DNA of 64,000 bases from Clostridiaceae bacterium (GCA_011390155.1 JAABSW010000001.1:122953-186952), one strand, 5' to 3'. Positions 1 to 9,803 are shown, counted from the first letter of the stretch. Translations and numbers: made by a program. Notes: generated by a model not told the origin, from the sequence alone.

Positions 1-2
1 AT

Positions 3-149
3 ACCATTGATTTCATGTTGGAAGAAAGGGAAATGAAAGCCAAACTCCGGCGAAGTGGAGGACGGACGAAAGGTCCTGCAAAAAGAACTGCTGAAGAAGA
101 CCAACAGTTTAGAAACACACTGCACCGGATATTGGAAGAAGCAGTATGA
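3..149 (+). CDS. C-terminal end of an unidentified protein (partial)
   Basis: An open frame enters from the left edge and ends at TGA 147-149, giving 48 residues. The tail is highly charged (Lys/Arg/Glu rich) and ends in a predicted helix, LHRILEEAV. No domain can be recognised from this fragment, so I assign no function. Its stop lies about 75 bases before the msrA start on the same strand, so the two may be co-transcribed. The main alternative is that the frame is not coding, but it stays open to the edge and its composition looks like protein. Confidence 0.45.
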   Translation, partial: TIDFMLEEREMKAKLRRSGGRTKGPAKRTAEEDQQFRNTLHRILEEAV

Positions 150-223
150 ATCTTATTAGCATTGATCTTATTGATGATCATTGTTATGATTGTAGTATAA
201 AGAATGGAGAGGAAGTGTCAGAA

Positions 224-781
224 ATGAGCGAGAAAACAAAAGAAATTGCCTATTTTGCTGGAGGTTGTTTTTGGTGCATGGTATCGCCTTTTGATGTACT
301 GGCGGGTATAGAAGAAGTGAGGTCTGGATACATGGGCGGACACCTTGACGATCCCAGGTATGAAGATGTTAAGGGACAAAAATCGGGTCATTATGAGATT
401 GTTAGAATCATTTATGATCCCGGTGTCATAACGTATGAGAAATTGTTGGAAGCCTTCTGGCGCCAGGTGGACCCTACGGATGATGAAGGACAGTTTCAGG
501 ACAGAGGACCTTCTTACCGCACAGCCATCTTCTACACGAATGAAGAACAAAAAATGGCAGCTGAACAATCGAAAAAAGAGCTTGATAAATCAGGTCGTTT
601 TCCAGATCCGGTGATCACACCAATCATCCCTGCCAGCAAATATTATGATGCAGAGGAATATCACCAGGATTTCTATAAAAAAAGTCCGGATGAATATAAA
701 TTGGATCGAACAAAATCTGGTCGCGATGAATTCATTAAAAAATACTGGGGCGACGATTACTACGCTATTTATGAAGAGTAG
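224..781 (+). CDS. msrA: Peptide methionine sulfoxide reductase MsrA
   Basis: Cytoplasmic repair enzyme that reduces methionine-S-sulfoxide in proteins and free methionine. The 185-residue product carries the catalytic GGCFWC motif near residue 13, then SGYMGG, the SGHYEIV segment (usually TGHAE), YDP and QFQDRGPSYRTAIFY, in the family order and at normal length. The catalytic residue is an ordinary cysteine codon, not UGA. The frame is open from 146, but ATG 224 is preferred because GGAGAGGAAG lies just upstream and the family starts near here. The second, resolving cysteine often found near the C-terminus is not evident. The regulator gene follows 17 bases after the stop. Confidence 0.93.
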   Translation: MSEKTKEIAYFAGGCFWCMVSPFDVLAGIEEVRSGYMGGHLDDPRYEDVKGQKSGHYEIVRIIYDPGVITYEKLLEAFWRQVDPTDDEGQFQDRGPSYRTAIFYTNEEQKMAAEQSKKELDKSGRFPDPVITPIIPASKYYDAEEYHQDFYKKSPDEYKLDRTKSGRDEFIKKYWGDDYYAIYEE

Positions 782-798
782 CCAGGGTAATGTGAAAA

Positions 799-3759
799 GT
801 GGGTGCGGGCATGACATTGATCAAAGGGACTCTGCTGGATTTTCCAATGGCGACGTTGGATGACCGTCATATAAAACTGCCTTATCGAAAAGCTGAGGCA
901 GCTTTTTATTATTTGCTTGTGGAGAAAAGGACCACAAGAGACGAGCTTATCGGCCTTTTGTGGCCAGATTTCCCGGAATGTGCAGCCAGAAAAAATTTAA
1001 GGAACGCTTTATATCAGATTAGAAAAAGCTTAGGACCTAATGTCATTCTCACACCGGGGCAGACAGAAGTATTCTTTGCCCCAGAGGTCATCGTCAACAC
1101 TGACCTGGATCAGTTTTTGTCGGATGATGGTCAGGGTTACGCCTCTTACATAAATGGGTTTCTATCGGGTTTTACAGTAAAAGATGCCCCTGATTTTGAA
1201 AATTGGATGCAGGTGTATAGACATCGATTAGAGGATCGTTTTACTAGGGTCTTAGGACAGAGGATCCATGAGGCTGAAGTAGCAAGTGATCATCATAAAA
1301 CCATCGACATAGCAGAACGGCTTCTGGTAGAAAACCCCTACGATGAAAAATCATGTAGATCGATAATGAAAAGCTATTCATCCCTGGGAGATTACCATCA
1401 GTCCATTCAATTCTATGAATCATTTTGCCAGATGTTGAAAATTGAACTGGGAATACAACCGGAAATAGAAACACAGCAGCTTTTTAAAGAGATAATGGAA
1501 GAACGAAACGTGAAATATTCAGCTAATACAATCGATAATGTTGTCTCCAGGGAGTTACAGGGTTTTTACGGAAGAAAAAAAGAGTTGGTTTGGATGGAGG
1601 AAGTTTACACACAAAGTTTGAGACACTTGAGCCCTCAGATGGTTTTACTTTCCGGTGAGGCAGGGGTCGGTAAAACCATGTTACTCCAATACTTCCTTGC
1701 GAAACAAAAAATCACTGAAATCGGGCTGATTACTGCCAATTGTTACCAACAGGAAGAAAGCTATTTGTTGAGACCCTGGCAGCCGGTTTTTTCTTCATTG
1801 GTTGAAATTTTGGAAAGACAAAAGATTTTCATACCCAGTGGATGGATTTATCAAATGATGAAGCAGTTCCCCTCTTTTGAACTACTCTACCACAGGCTTA
1901 ACCTTGAAAAAGATCAGAAAGCATGGGAAGCCTCACTTCATCAACCATTGGTGGAAGCAGCGGTGGGTATCATTAAACGAATCACATCCGTCAATAAAAT
2001 TGTGCTGTCCTTTGAAGACATTCACTGGATGGACCAGGTCAGCCAGCAACTTTTAATTCGGATTTTGCAGGAACCTTCCCTGAATGTGTTGGTCATGGCA
2101 ACGGCAAGGGATGGTTATGAGAATAAGATAAACGATCTGAAATCAATTGCTGGCAGAAAAGGCAGTCTAAAACACTTGGAAATTAACCGGTTTAATCAGG
2201 AAGAAACCTTGCAATGGATTAACGCCACCTTGCAAAATCTGACTCTTACCAGTGAAGAATTGGAATTGGTCTTTGAAGAAACGGGGGGCAATCCATTCTT
2301 TATTTCAGAATACATGAATGCACTTAATACCCATGGGGATATCAGAAAACTATCTGTTAAGGCGAAAGACATATTACAGAGTCGCCTGACGGAGTTGTCG
2401 AAAGAGGTTCAAAAATTGCTTGAACTCATATCTCTTTTCTTTCACCGAGTGTCATTGTCACTGATTATAGAGGTGAGCAGTGAGGATGAAGACCAGGTGA
2501 TTGAGATGCTCCAGCAGCTATTTAATCAGGGAATTCTTCGAGAAGTATGGGATTCTGGCAAAATTAGCCTTCAGTTTGTTCACCACAAGTTTCGGGAATT
2601 TGTTTACGAAAACCAATCAGAAAGCAAAAAACGTCAGCTTCACCACCGGGTGGGTGTTCAGTTGGAGAAAGATTTAACGGGTAAAAATGCTGATTTGCTT
2701 CGGTACACTGATCTGATTCACCATTTTAAAGCAAGTGGGGAATATGCCAAAGCCTTAACATATTCAATGTTATACCTTAATGGCCATTTAGATTATTACC
2801 ATGAGTTGTTCCCCAGCACCATACAGCCTGAACACCTGTTGCGTCAGTCTTTGTATATGGATCGTCAAGAAATTGACGAGTATTTTGATGATGTGGAAAA
2901 CATTTTGGCATTGATGACACCTGATGAATTCAATCATAATGATGTCATCATGTGTAAAATATCCTACCTTTACCTGAAAGGCAGACTTTTGATTCGTGAA
3001 GGAGACTACGAACATGGTGTTCCAATTATCAAAGAAATGGTCGTTCTGGCTGGAACAGTTGAAAAATGGGATTATGGAGTTTATGGACACCAGCAATTAA
3101 CGAACTATGGCATCCAAACACAGCAGCCTGAGATTATGAAAGAGCATATCAACGAAGCCATGAGAATCGCTGTCACTTATTCTCTGGCGGATTTGATACC
3201 GGTGCTGTTACGGTTGAAAGGACTCTACCAATTAATGGTGCATGACTTCAATGAAGCAGAAAGAACTTTGCTGCTGTCTGTTGAAGGAGTTGTAGCACTT
3301 CAGGATCCACATCGTCAATATGGCGTTCACATGGCGGCTTGCCAGTACTACCTGGGTGAAATTAGAAGAAACCAGGAGAAGCATGAAGAAGCATTATTGT
3401 ATTATCAAAAGGCGGTGGATACTTTTAAGGAAAACCATCTGGAACACCATGCCGTTGCAGTTTTTTACACTGGCATGGGACAGGCTTACATGGAACTGAA
3501 AGATTTACAGAAAGCTGAAAGATGTTTGCAATGCGCCATGGCATATTACCGTAAGTATGATGTATACTGGCGACGATCCATTGCCAGCGTTTATTTAGGA
3601 TTGATAAATGCCACGAAGGGTGATATCTTGCAAGCATCAAATTTCATGAAGCAAGCAGCCTCCCACGCAAACTTGATAAAGAACCCTTATGAAATAGGTG
3701 TGGTTGAACGAATATCAGAAGACATAAAAATAAAAATTGATGATAAGAAGTCACAATGA
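799..3759 (+). CDS. SARP/BTAD-type transcriptional regulator with AAA ATPase and TPR-like repeats
   Basis: A 986-residue multidomain regulator. Residues about 5-95 form an OmpR/SARP-like winged helix (RDELIGLLWPD, then a NALYQIRKSLG segment). Residues about 100-245 form the bacterial transcriptional activator (BTAD) helical repeat. A STAND-like ATPase follows, with Walker A GEAGVGKT near residue 287 and a Walker B-like stretch ending FEDIHWMD. The C-terminal third consists of TPR-like helical repeats. No membrane segment is seen. The start is uncertain: GTG 799 or ATG 811, neither with a strong Shine-Dalgarno. A terminator follows, then hutH on the same strand. 11-base-phased repeats before hutH make the hut operon its likely target; that is inference. 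The inducer is unknown. Confidence 0.85.
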   Translation: MGAGMTLIKGTLLDFPMATLDDRHIKLPYRKAEAAFYYLLVEKRTTRDELIGLLWPDFPECAARKNLRNALYQIRKSLGPNVILTPGQTEVFFAPEVIVNTDLDQFLSDDGQGYASYINGFLSGFTVKDAPDFENWMQVYRHRLEDRFTRVLGQRIHEAEVASDHHKTIDIAERLLVENPYDEKSCRSIMKSYSSLGDYHQSIQFYESFCQMLKIELGIQPEIETQQLFKEIMEERNVKYSANTIDNVVSRELQGFYGRKKELVWMEEVYTQSLRHLSPQMVLLSGEAGVGKTMLLQYFLAKQKITEIGLITANCYQQEESYLLRPWQPVFSSLVEILERQKIFIPSGWIYQMMKQFPSFELLYHRLNLEKDQKAWEASLHQPLVEAAVGIIKRITSVNKIVLSFEDIHWMDQVSQQLLIRILQEPSLNVLVMATARDGYENKINDLKSIAGRKGSLKHLEINRFNQEETLQWINATLQNLTLTSEELELVFEETGGNPFFISEYMNALNTHGDIRKLSVKAKDILQSRLTELSKEVQKLLELISLFFHRVSLSLIIEVSSEDEDQVIEMLQQLFNQGILREVWDSGKISLQFVHHKFREFVYENQSESKKRQLHHRVGVQLEKDLTGKNADLLRYTDLIHHFKASGEYAKALTYSMLYLNGHLDYYHELFPSTIQPEHLLRQSLYMDRQEIDEYFDDVENILALMTPDEFNHNDVIMCKISYLYLKGRLLIREGDYEHGVPIIKEMVVLAGTVEKWDYGVYGHQQLTNYGIQTQQPEIMKEHINEAMRIAVTYSLADLIPVLLRLKGLYQLMVHDFNEAERTLLLSVEGVVALQDPHRQYGVHMAACQYYLGEIRRNQEKHEEALLYYQKAVDTFKENHLEHHAVAVFYTGMGQAYMELKDLQKAERCLQCAMAYYRKYDVYWRRSIASVYLGLINATKGDILQASNFMKQAASHANLIKNPYEIGVVERISEDIKIKIDDKKSQ

Positions 3760-3762
3760 ATG

Positions 3763-3795
3763 AACCGTCAAATAAATATTTGGCGGGTTTTTTTT
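3763..3795 (+). terminator. Rho-independent terminator after the BTAD regulator
   Basis: An AACC..GTCAAAT / ATTTGGC.GGGTT stem-loop (with a bulge and one G-T pair) is followed directly by eight T residues. It separates the regulator gene from the hut operon. Confidence 0.8.
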
Positions 3796-3798
3796 ATG

Positions 3799-3842
3799 GA
3801 CGTTTTAATGACGTTTCATTGATAAACTGTAGATAACAAATA
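3799..3842 (+). promoter_or_regulatory. Direct repeats with 11-base period upstream of hutH (candidate SARP box)
   Basis: Two pairs of heptamer-like direct repeats, each pair spaced 11 bases: GACGTTT at 3799 and 3810, and GATAAAC/GATAACA at 3821 and 3832. A weaker pair, AACGTTG/AACGGTA at 3845 and 3856, continues with the same spacing. SARP-family activators are known to bind heptamers in 11-base register. A SARP-type gene lies immediately upstream. The link is inference. Confidence 0.45.
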
Positions 3843-3848
3843 AAAACG

Positions 3849-3877
3849 TTGTATTAACGGTAATGCGCCAGTATAAG
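3849..3877 (+). promoter_or_regulatory. Sigma-A-type promoter for the hut operon
   Basis: TTGTAT at 3849-3854 and TATAAG at 3872-3877 are separated by 17 bases. They lie just ahead of the hutH ribosome binding site AGGAGGGG near 3889. The -35 region overlaps the phased repeats. Confidence 0.55.
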
Positions 3878-3900
3878 AATGGATCATAGGAGGGGTTTGA

Positions 3901-5427
3901 TTGAAGACATTAATGATTGACGGTAACCATTTAACCATCGAAGAAGTGAGGGAGACAGCCAGAAAAGGTGCCATGGTTCGACTGACAGATGAATCAGCAC
4001 AAAAAGTGATTGCCTCCCGAAAAGTGGTGGAGACCTTTGTGGATAAGGAAAAAGTGGTTTATGGGATTACCACAGGCTTTGGGAAATTCAGTGATGTATT
4101 GATCTCAAAGGAAGAAGCAAAAGAACTGCAAAGAAACCTGATCATGAGCCATGCCTGTGGTGTGGGGGAATCCTTGCCGGAGGAAGTCGTGCGGGCCATC
4201 ATGTTGCTCAGGGCCAACGCCCTGTCAAAGGGCTTTTCCGGGGTTCGTCTGGAAACCATCGAAACCCTCTTACACATGTTAAACAAAGGTGTTCACCCAG
4301 TCATTCCAGAAAAGGGTTCATTGGGTGCCAGCGGAGATTTAGCACCCCTGGCGCACATGGTGCTGGTCATGATGGGTGAAGGAGAAGCCTATTATGAAGG
4401 ACAGCGTCTGTCAGGTAAGGCAGCCATGGAAAAAGCTGGCATAACAACCATTGTATTAACCAGTAAGGAAGGACTTGGGTTAATCAACGGTACCCAGGTT
4501 ATGACCGCCATCGGTGCTCTTTGTGTGGCAGACGCCATTGCCCTTATTAAAACTGCAGATGTTGCAGGGGCATTAACCCTCGAAGCACTGAAGGGGATTA
4601 CAGATGCATTTGATCCCAGGGTACATCAATTAAGGCCTCACCAGGGCCAGATCAGAAGTGCTGCCAATATTCTTAAGTTGGTGGAAGGCAGTCATCGAAC
4701 CACGCGACAGGGGGACATACGGGTACAGGATGCGTATACACTTCGATGTATACCACAAATACATGGTGCTTCATGGGATGCCATTATGTATGTTAAAGAA
4801 AAACTGGACATTGAAATCAATGCTGTCACCGATAATCCGCTGATCTTCGCAAATGGAGAAAACGTGGCCATATCCGGAGGGAACTTCCATGGGCAGCCGG
4901 TGGCACTGGCCTTTGACTTGTTGGGTATTGCTCTTGCAGAAATTGCCAATGTATCAGAACGTCGGATTGAGCGATTGGTTAATCCTCAATTAAGTGGTTT
5001 GCCCGCGTTTCTAACGAAAAATGGAGGGCTGCATTCAGGTTTGATGATTGCCCAGTATGCAGCCGCAGCCTTGGTATCAGAAAACAAGGTACTGTCTCAT
5101 CCAGCCAGCGTTGATTCCATACCTTCATCGGCGAACCAGGAAGATCATGTGAGTATGGGAACCATTGGGGCACGTAAAGCCCGCAGTATATTGGATAATG
5201 CACAGCATGTTGTCGGGGTGGAACTAATGGCTGCCTGTCAGGCGATTGACCTTGCTTCAGAAGGTCAATTGGGTAAGGGGACATTTGCAGCTTATGAAAC
5301 AGTGCGCCAGCATCTGACCATGCTTGAGGAAGACAGAATTTTACACAAAGACATTGAACTCTGTGCCCATATGATTCGGAATGAAGAAATTTTGATGGCT
5401 GTTGAAAAAGCTATTGGTGAACTTTAG
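3901..5427 (+). CDS. hutH: Histidine ammonia-lyase
   Basis: First step of histidine catabolism, histidine to urocanate plus ammonia, in the cytoplasm. The 508-residue protein has the full-length lyase fold. It carries the GSLGASGDLAPLAH segment near residues 140-153, whose Ala-Ser-Gly cyclises into the MIO prosthetic group. Other family blocks include YGITTGFG near residue 53, QDAYTLRC and SSANQEDHVSMG. TTG 3901 is chosen as the start because AGGAGGGG lies at the right distance and the family begins here. It is the first gene of hutH-hutU-ftcD-hutI. Confidence 0.97.
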   Translation: MKTLMIDGNHLTIEEVRETARKGAMVRLTDESAQKVIASRKVVETFVDKEKVVYGITTGFGKFSDVLISKEEAKELQRNLIMSHACGVGESLPEEVVRAIMLLRANALSKGFSGVRLETIETLLHMLNKGVHPVIPEKGSLGASGDLAPLAHMVLVMMGEGEAYYEGQRLSGKAAMEKAGITTIVLTSKEGLGLINGTQVMTAIGALCVADAIALIKTADVAGALTLEALKGITDAFDPRVHQLRPHQGQIRSAANILKLVEGSHRTTRQGDIRVQDAYTLRCIPQIHGASWDAIMYVKEKLDIEINAVTDNPLIFANGENVAISGGNFHGQPVALAFDLLGIALAEIANVSERRIERLVNPQLSGLPAFLTKNGGLHSGLMIAQYAAAALVSENKVLSHPASVDSIPSSANQEDHVSMGTIGARKARSILDNAQHVVGVELMAACQAIDLASEGQLGKGTFAAYETVRQHLTMLEEDRILHKDIELCAHMIRNEEILMAVEKAIGEL

Positions 5428-5493
5428 AGCGAAATGTTGAATAGAAAATGAACAGTAGCATAAAGACTGATGAAAAGATAGGAGTGATGCACA

Positions 5494-7539
5494 ATGCTAA
5501 AAGTAGAAGCTGAAATGAAAGAAATTAGGTTAACTGGTCCACTGCCTTCAAAGAAGCCATTTATTGAAAGTGTACGGCGAGCCCCTGACAGAGGGTTTAA
5601 ACTGACGCAGGCACAGACAGAAACGGCATTAAAAAATGCATTACGGTATATCCCGGAGGAATACCATGAAGAAGTGGCACCTGAATTTTTGGATGAGCTA
5701 ATGACCATGGGACGGATTTATGGTTACCGGTTTAGGCCTGAAGGAAGCATTAGCGCCAGGCCAGTTCTCGAATATGAAGGTAAGTGTATCGAAGGAAAGG
5801 CATTCCAGCTGATGATGGATAACAACCTGGATTTTGATGTGGCCTTGTACCCATATGAACTGGTGACCTATGGCGAAACAGGAAAAGTATGCCAGAATTG
5901 GATGCAATACCTTTTGATACAAAAATACTTGCGTCAGTTAACCCAGGACCAGACACTAGTGGTGTCTTCCGGTCATCCTGTGGGTCTCTTTCGCTCGAAG
6001 CCGGACAGCCCACGGGTCATCATCACCAACTCACTTATGGTGGGCCTTTTTGACAATCCCAGGGACCAGGACATTGCCGAACAGATGGGGGTGGCCAACT
6101 ATGGCCAGATGACGGCCGGCGGCTGGATGTACATTGGGCCTCAGGGCATTGTTCACGGCACCTTTAATACATTGTTGAACGCTGCCAGGCAAAAAATGGG
6201 CATCGCCCATGACCAGGACTTGGCCGGTGTCCTTTTTGTGTCCTCTGGACTGGGTGGTATGAGTGGCGCACAGCCAAAAGCGGTGGAAATTGCCTGTGGT
6301 GTGGGTATCATTGCAGAAGTGGATCTTTCCCGCATTAAGACCAGGCATGACCAGGGATGGGTAACTGAGGTCAGTGATGACCTGGTAAAAGTATTCCAGA
6401 TTGCAAAGAAAGCCCAGGCGGATAGAAAAGCAGTTTCCATCGCCTATCACGGTAACATTGTGGATTTGCTGGCCTATGCAGTGGAAAGTGACATTAAGAT
6501 CGACTTGTTGTCTGACCAAACGTCCTGCCATGCGGTCTACGAGGGCGGTTATTGTCCCCAGGGGTTAACCTTTCAGGAGCGGACTGAAATGTTGAAAAAG
6601 GATCGCAAACAATTTGCAATGAGAGTGGATGAAACCCTGAAAACTCATTTTGAAATGATTAAAAAACTTTCAGAAAAAGGCACCTATTTTTTTGATTATG
6701 GTAATGCTTTCTTAAAATCTGTTTATGACGCTGGTGTCCAGGAAGTTTCCAAGAACGGTATCGATGATAAAGATGGCTTCATTTTTCCCTCCTATGTGGA
6801 AGACATCATGGGGCCTGAGCTCTTTGACTACGGGTATGGCCCCTTCCGATGGGTTTGCCTGAGTGGTGATCCTGAAGACCTGCGTAAAACCGACCAGACT
6901 GCCATGGCATGCATTGACCCGGATCGCCGCGGACAGGACAGGGATAACTATGTGTGGATACGGGATGCTGAGAAAAACAAAATGGTGGTGGGCAGTCAGG
7001 CGCGCATTCTATACCAGGATGCCTACGGCAGGTTGAAAATTGCTTTAAAGTTTAATGACATGGTGCGCAGGGGCGACGTGGGCCCTATCATGTTGGGCAG
7101 AGATCATCATGATGTCAGCGGAACAGATTCTCCCTTTCGAGAAACGTCAAACATTAAGGATGGCAGCAACATCATGGCAGACATGGCCACCCAGTGTTTT
7201 GCAGGTAACGCTGCCAGGGGCATGAGCCTTGTCGCCCTTCACAATGGAGGTGGAGTGGGTATTGGTAAATCCATTAACGGTGGTTTTGGCATGGTGCTGG
7301 ATGGCAGCAAGCGTGTGGATGAGATACTGGAATCCGCCATGCTGTGGGATGTCATGGGCGGTGTAGCCCGCCGGGCCTGGGCGCGAAACGAAAATGCCAT
7401 CAGCACCAGTGAAGAGTATAACCGTTTAAATGAAGGCAAAGACCATATTACACTTCCTTATGTGGCCAATGAAGACATCGTCAAGTCAATGGTGCAGGAA
7501 AAATGGAACCAGGTTCAAACGAAAGGCGGGTTGGCGTAA
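5494..7539 (+). CDS. hutU: Urocanate hydratase (long form)
   Basis: Converts urocanate to 4-imidazolone-5-propanoate with tightly bound NAD. At 681 residues it belongs to the longer urocanase type rather than the roughly 555-residue type. The NAD-binding stretch SSGLGGMSGAQPKA lies near residues 250-263. The DQTSCHAVYEGGYCPQG block near residue 342 matches the region after the Rossmann part. The C-terminus contains LHNGGGVGIGKSINGG. ATG 5494 follows GATAGGAGTG; ATG 5515 is possible. The ftcD start codon directly abuts the stop codon, which indicates translational coupling. Confidence 0.95.
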   Translation: MLKVEAEMKEIRLTGPLPSKKPFIESVRRAPDRGFKLTQAQTETALKNALRYIPEEYHEEVAPEFLDELMTMGRIYGYRFRPEGSISARPVLEYEGKCIEGKAFQLMMDNNLDFDVALYPYELVTYGETGKVCQNWMQYLLIQKYLRQLTQDQTLVVSSGHPVGLFRSKPDSPRVIITNSLMVGLFDNPRDQDIAEQMGVANYGQMTAGGWMYIGPQGIVHGTFNTLLNAARQKMGIAHDQDLAGVLFVSSGLGGMSGAQPKAVEIACGVGIIAEVDLSRIKTRHDQGWVTEVSDDLVKVFQIAKKAQADRKAVSIAYHGNIVDLLAYAVESDIKIDLLSDQTSCHAVYEGGYCPQGLTFQERTEMLKKDRKQFAMRVDETLKTHFEMIKKLSEKGTYFFDYGNAFLKSVYDAGVQEVSKNGIDDKDGFIFPSYVEDIMGPELFDYGYGPFRWVCLSGDPEDLRKTDQTAMACIDPDRRGQDRDNYVWIRDAEKNKMVVGSQARILYQDAYGRLKIALKFNDMVRRGDVGPIMLGRDHHDVSGTDSPFRETSNIKDGSNIMADMATQCFAGNAARGMSLVALHNGGGVGIGKSINGGFGMVLDGSKRVDEILESAMLWDVMGGVARRAWARNENAISTSEEYNRLNEGKDHITLPYVANEDIVKSMVQEKWNQVQTKGGLA

Positions 7540-8433
7540 ATGAAGCAGATTCTTCAGTGCATTCCCAATTACAGTGAAGGCCGGGATTTAGATAAGGTGG
7601 AAAAGATTGTCCAGGCATTCAGGGGAAAAGAAGGCGTTAAGTTGTTGGATTACAGTCGCGATGAAGACCATAACAGAATGGTTGTCACAGTGGTGGGAGA
7701 ATTGGAGCCTTTGAAAGAAGCTGTCATTGAGTCGGTTAAAACAGCTATCGATCTCATTGATCTCACCACTCACCAGGGTCAGCATCCCCGCATGGGAGCC
7801 GTGGATGTGATCCCTTTTGTACCCATCAAAAATGTGACCATGGATGAGGCAACAGAAGTGGCTAAAGAAATTGGAGAGACATTGTGGGAAAATTTTCAAC
7901 TCCCCATCTTTCTGTATGAGAAAGCCGCCACTGCTTCACACCGGGAAAACCTGGCAGCCCTTCGAAAAGGTCAGTTTGAAGGCATGTTCGAAAAAATCAA
8001 AGAACCAGAATGGACTCCGGATTACGGTCAACAGGTGCATCCCACTGCAGGGATCACTGCGGTGGGAGCGCGTATGCCACTGGTGGCGTTCAATGTAAAC
8101 CTGGACACCAATGACATTGATTTTGCCAACCAGATTGCCCGGAATGTGAGGCATTTGAGCGGTGGACTCCGGTTCTGCAAGGGTATCGGCATTGAACTGA
8201 AAGACAGGGGCATTGTGCAGGTTTCCATGAACATGACAGACTATAGCAAAACAGCCTTATACAGGGTATTTGAACTGATTAGGATCGAAGCACGCCGCTA
8301 TGGGGTTAACATTATTGGCAGTGAAATCATAGGGATGATTCCCATGGAAGCCCTCATCGACACTGCAGTTTATTACTTGGGAGTTGAAGATTTTTCCATG
8401 GAGCAGGTGCTGGAAAAAAGGATCATGGAATGA
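7540..8433 (+). CDS. ftcD: Glutamate formimidoyltransferase (histidine pathway)
   Basis: Transfers the formimino group of N-formiminoglutamate to tetrahydrofolate, giving glutamate and 5-formimino-THF. The 297 residues correspond to the formiminotransferase domains only; the cyclodeaminase domain of the animal fusion is absent. The catalytic-region motif HPRMGAVD lies near residues 82-89, with HPTAGITAVGAR near 168 and VSMNMTDY near 228. The start codon follows the hutU stop with no gap. A second homologue at 42825 differs in the presumed substrate loop: GGLRFCKGIG here, GGFSTVRAVG there. That suggests different acceptor amino acids. No cyclodeaminase gene lies in the window. Confidence 0.93.
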   Translation: MKQILQCIPNYSEGRDLDKVEKIVQAFRGKEGVKLLDYSRDEDHNRMVVTVVGELEPLKEAVIESVKTAIDLIDLTTHQGQHPRMGAVDVIPFVPIKNVTMDEATEVAKEIGETLWENFQLPIFLYEKAATASHRENLAALRKGQFEGMFEKIKEPEWTPDYGQQVHPTAGITAVGARMPLVAFNVNLDTNDIDFANQIARNVRHLSGGLRFCKGIGIELKDRGIVQVSMNMTDYSKTALYRVFELIRIEARRYGVNIIGSEIIGMIPMEALIDTAVYYLGVEDFSMEQVLEKRIME

Positions 8434-8489
8434 CCCTGTGATTTACTGCAGTTATGAATCAGTAGATAATAAGTGGAAAGGAGCGTATC

Positions 8490-9761
8490 ATGACTGAAGG
8501 AAATATCATTATAAAAAACGCAGCACAATTGGTGACATGCAGTGGAAATGAAGCCAAAAAAGGCCTTCAAATGAATGAATTGGATATTGTGGAAAATGGA
8601 ACCATTGTGATTGAAGATGGTGTCATCACCCGAGTGGGAAAAACAGATGAAGTGCTTAAAACGGTTAATGAAGAGGGGTTTCAAGTGATTGATGCCCGAG
8701 GAAAAGCCGTATTACCTGGTTTTGTAGATTCTCACACTCATTTTGTCTTTGGTGGTAACAGGGCAGAAGAATATTCCTGGCGTCTTAAGGGCGTCGATTA
8801 CATGGAGATAATGAAAAAGGGCGGGGGGATTTTATCCACCGTGAAAGCCACAAGGAATGAAACAGAAGAAGTTCTCTATGAAAAAGCATATGAACGGCTA
8901 ACTTCCATGATGTCCTTTGGCGTCACCACTGTGGAAGGGAAAAGTGGTTATGGCCTGGATACAGAGACGGAATTAAAACAACTGAGGGTAATGAAAAAAA
9001 CAAACGATCATCATCCCATGGACGTGGTCTCCACCTATATGGGAGCCCATGCTGTTCCTCCGGAATATGAAGGACAGGAAGACAGAATGATTGAGGACAT
9101 CATCCAACATGTATTACCCCGGGTTCAACAGGAAGGTTTGGCAGAATTCTGCGATGTTTTTACAGAGAAAAATGTTTTTTCCATCGAACAGTCCAGAAAA
9201 CTGCTAATGGCCGCTGCTGTCATGGGGTTTAAGCTTAAAATGCACGCAGATGAAATTGTGCCTCTTGGGGGCGCAGAACTGGCAGCTGAGATGGGAGCCG
9301 TTTCTGCAGACCATTTGCTGCAGGTTTCTGAGAAGGGCATGAAAGCATTGGCAGATGAAAATGTGGTGGCAACCTTGCTGCCAGGGACTGCCTTCAGCCT
9401 TAAAGCATCCTATGCCCCAGCCCGAGCTTTGCTGGATGCCGGTTGTGCTGTTGCCTTGGCTTCCGATTTTAATCCGGGAAGCTGTCACACAGAATCTCTA
9501 CCTCTGATTATTGCATTGGCAACATTGTACATGGGATTAACCCCGGAAGAAACTGTCACCGCCTTGACCCTTAATGGTGCAGCAGCCATTGGCAGGGAAA
9601 AGGAGATTGGGAGCTTGGATGTGGGAAAAAAAGGTGACGTGGTCATCCTGAAAGTTCCTTCCTACCATTTTCTATCGTATCACATTGGCGTGAACACGGT
9701 TGAACAGGTTGTTAAGAATGGACAACTGGTGCTGAACAATCGCCATTTGTTGATGAAATAA
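8490..9761 (+). CDS. hutI: Imidazolonepropionase
   Basis: Metal-dependent amidohydrolase that opens 4-imidazolone-5-propanoate to formiminoglutamate. The 423-residue protein starts at ATG 8490 after AAAGGAG. The metal-binding DSHTHFVFGG motif is near residue 80, with KMHADEI near residue 250 and the ALASDFNPGS block near residue 327, all as in HutI. The substrate-contact stretch GGGILSTVKATR is present. It closes the hut operon and is followed by a perfect 12-base-pair hairpin. Confidence 0.96.
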   Translation: MTEGNIIIKNAAQLVTCSGNEAKKGLQMNELDIVENGTIVIEDGVITRVGKTDEVLKTVNEEGFQVIDARGKAVLPGFVDSHTHFVFGGNRAEEYSWRLKGVDYMEIMKKGGGILSTVKATRNETEEVLYEKAYERLTSMMSFGVTTVEGKSGYGLDTETELKQLRVMKKTNDHHPMDVVSTYMGAHAVPPEYEGQEDRMIEDIIQHVLPRVQQEGLAEFCDVFTEKNVFSIEQSRKLLMAAAVMGFKLKMHADEIVPLGGAELAAEMGAVSADHLLQVSEKGMKALADENVVATLLPGTAFSLKASYAPARALLDAGCAVALASDFNPGSCHTESLPLIIALATLYMGLTPEETVTALTLNGAAAIGREKEIGSLDVGKKGDVVILKVPSYHFLSYHIGVNTVEQVVKNGQLVLNNRHLLMK

Positions 9762-9775
9762 TCCTCAGGACAACA

Positions 9776-9803
9776 TAAACACCCTGCTTTCGCAGGGTGT
9801 TTA
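9776..9803. terminator. Hairpin between hutI and the convergent metal-transport gene
   Basis: A perfect 12-bp stem (TAAACACCCTGC with its complement) closes a TTTC loop. It lies between two convergent genes and probably serves both, although no long T-tract follows on either side. Confidence 0.6.

Noticed and set aside
224-781. Selenocysteine-containing MsrA or thioredoxin
   Set aside because: The active-site codons in msrA and in the thioredoxin gene at 29031 are ordinary cysteine codons, and no in-frame UGA lies inside any conserved motif. YqeC context points to labile selenium in a hydroxylase, not to selenocysteine.
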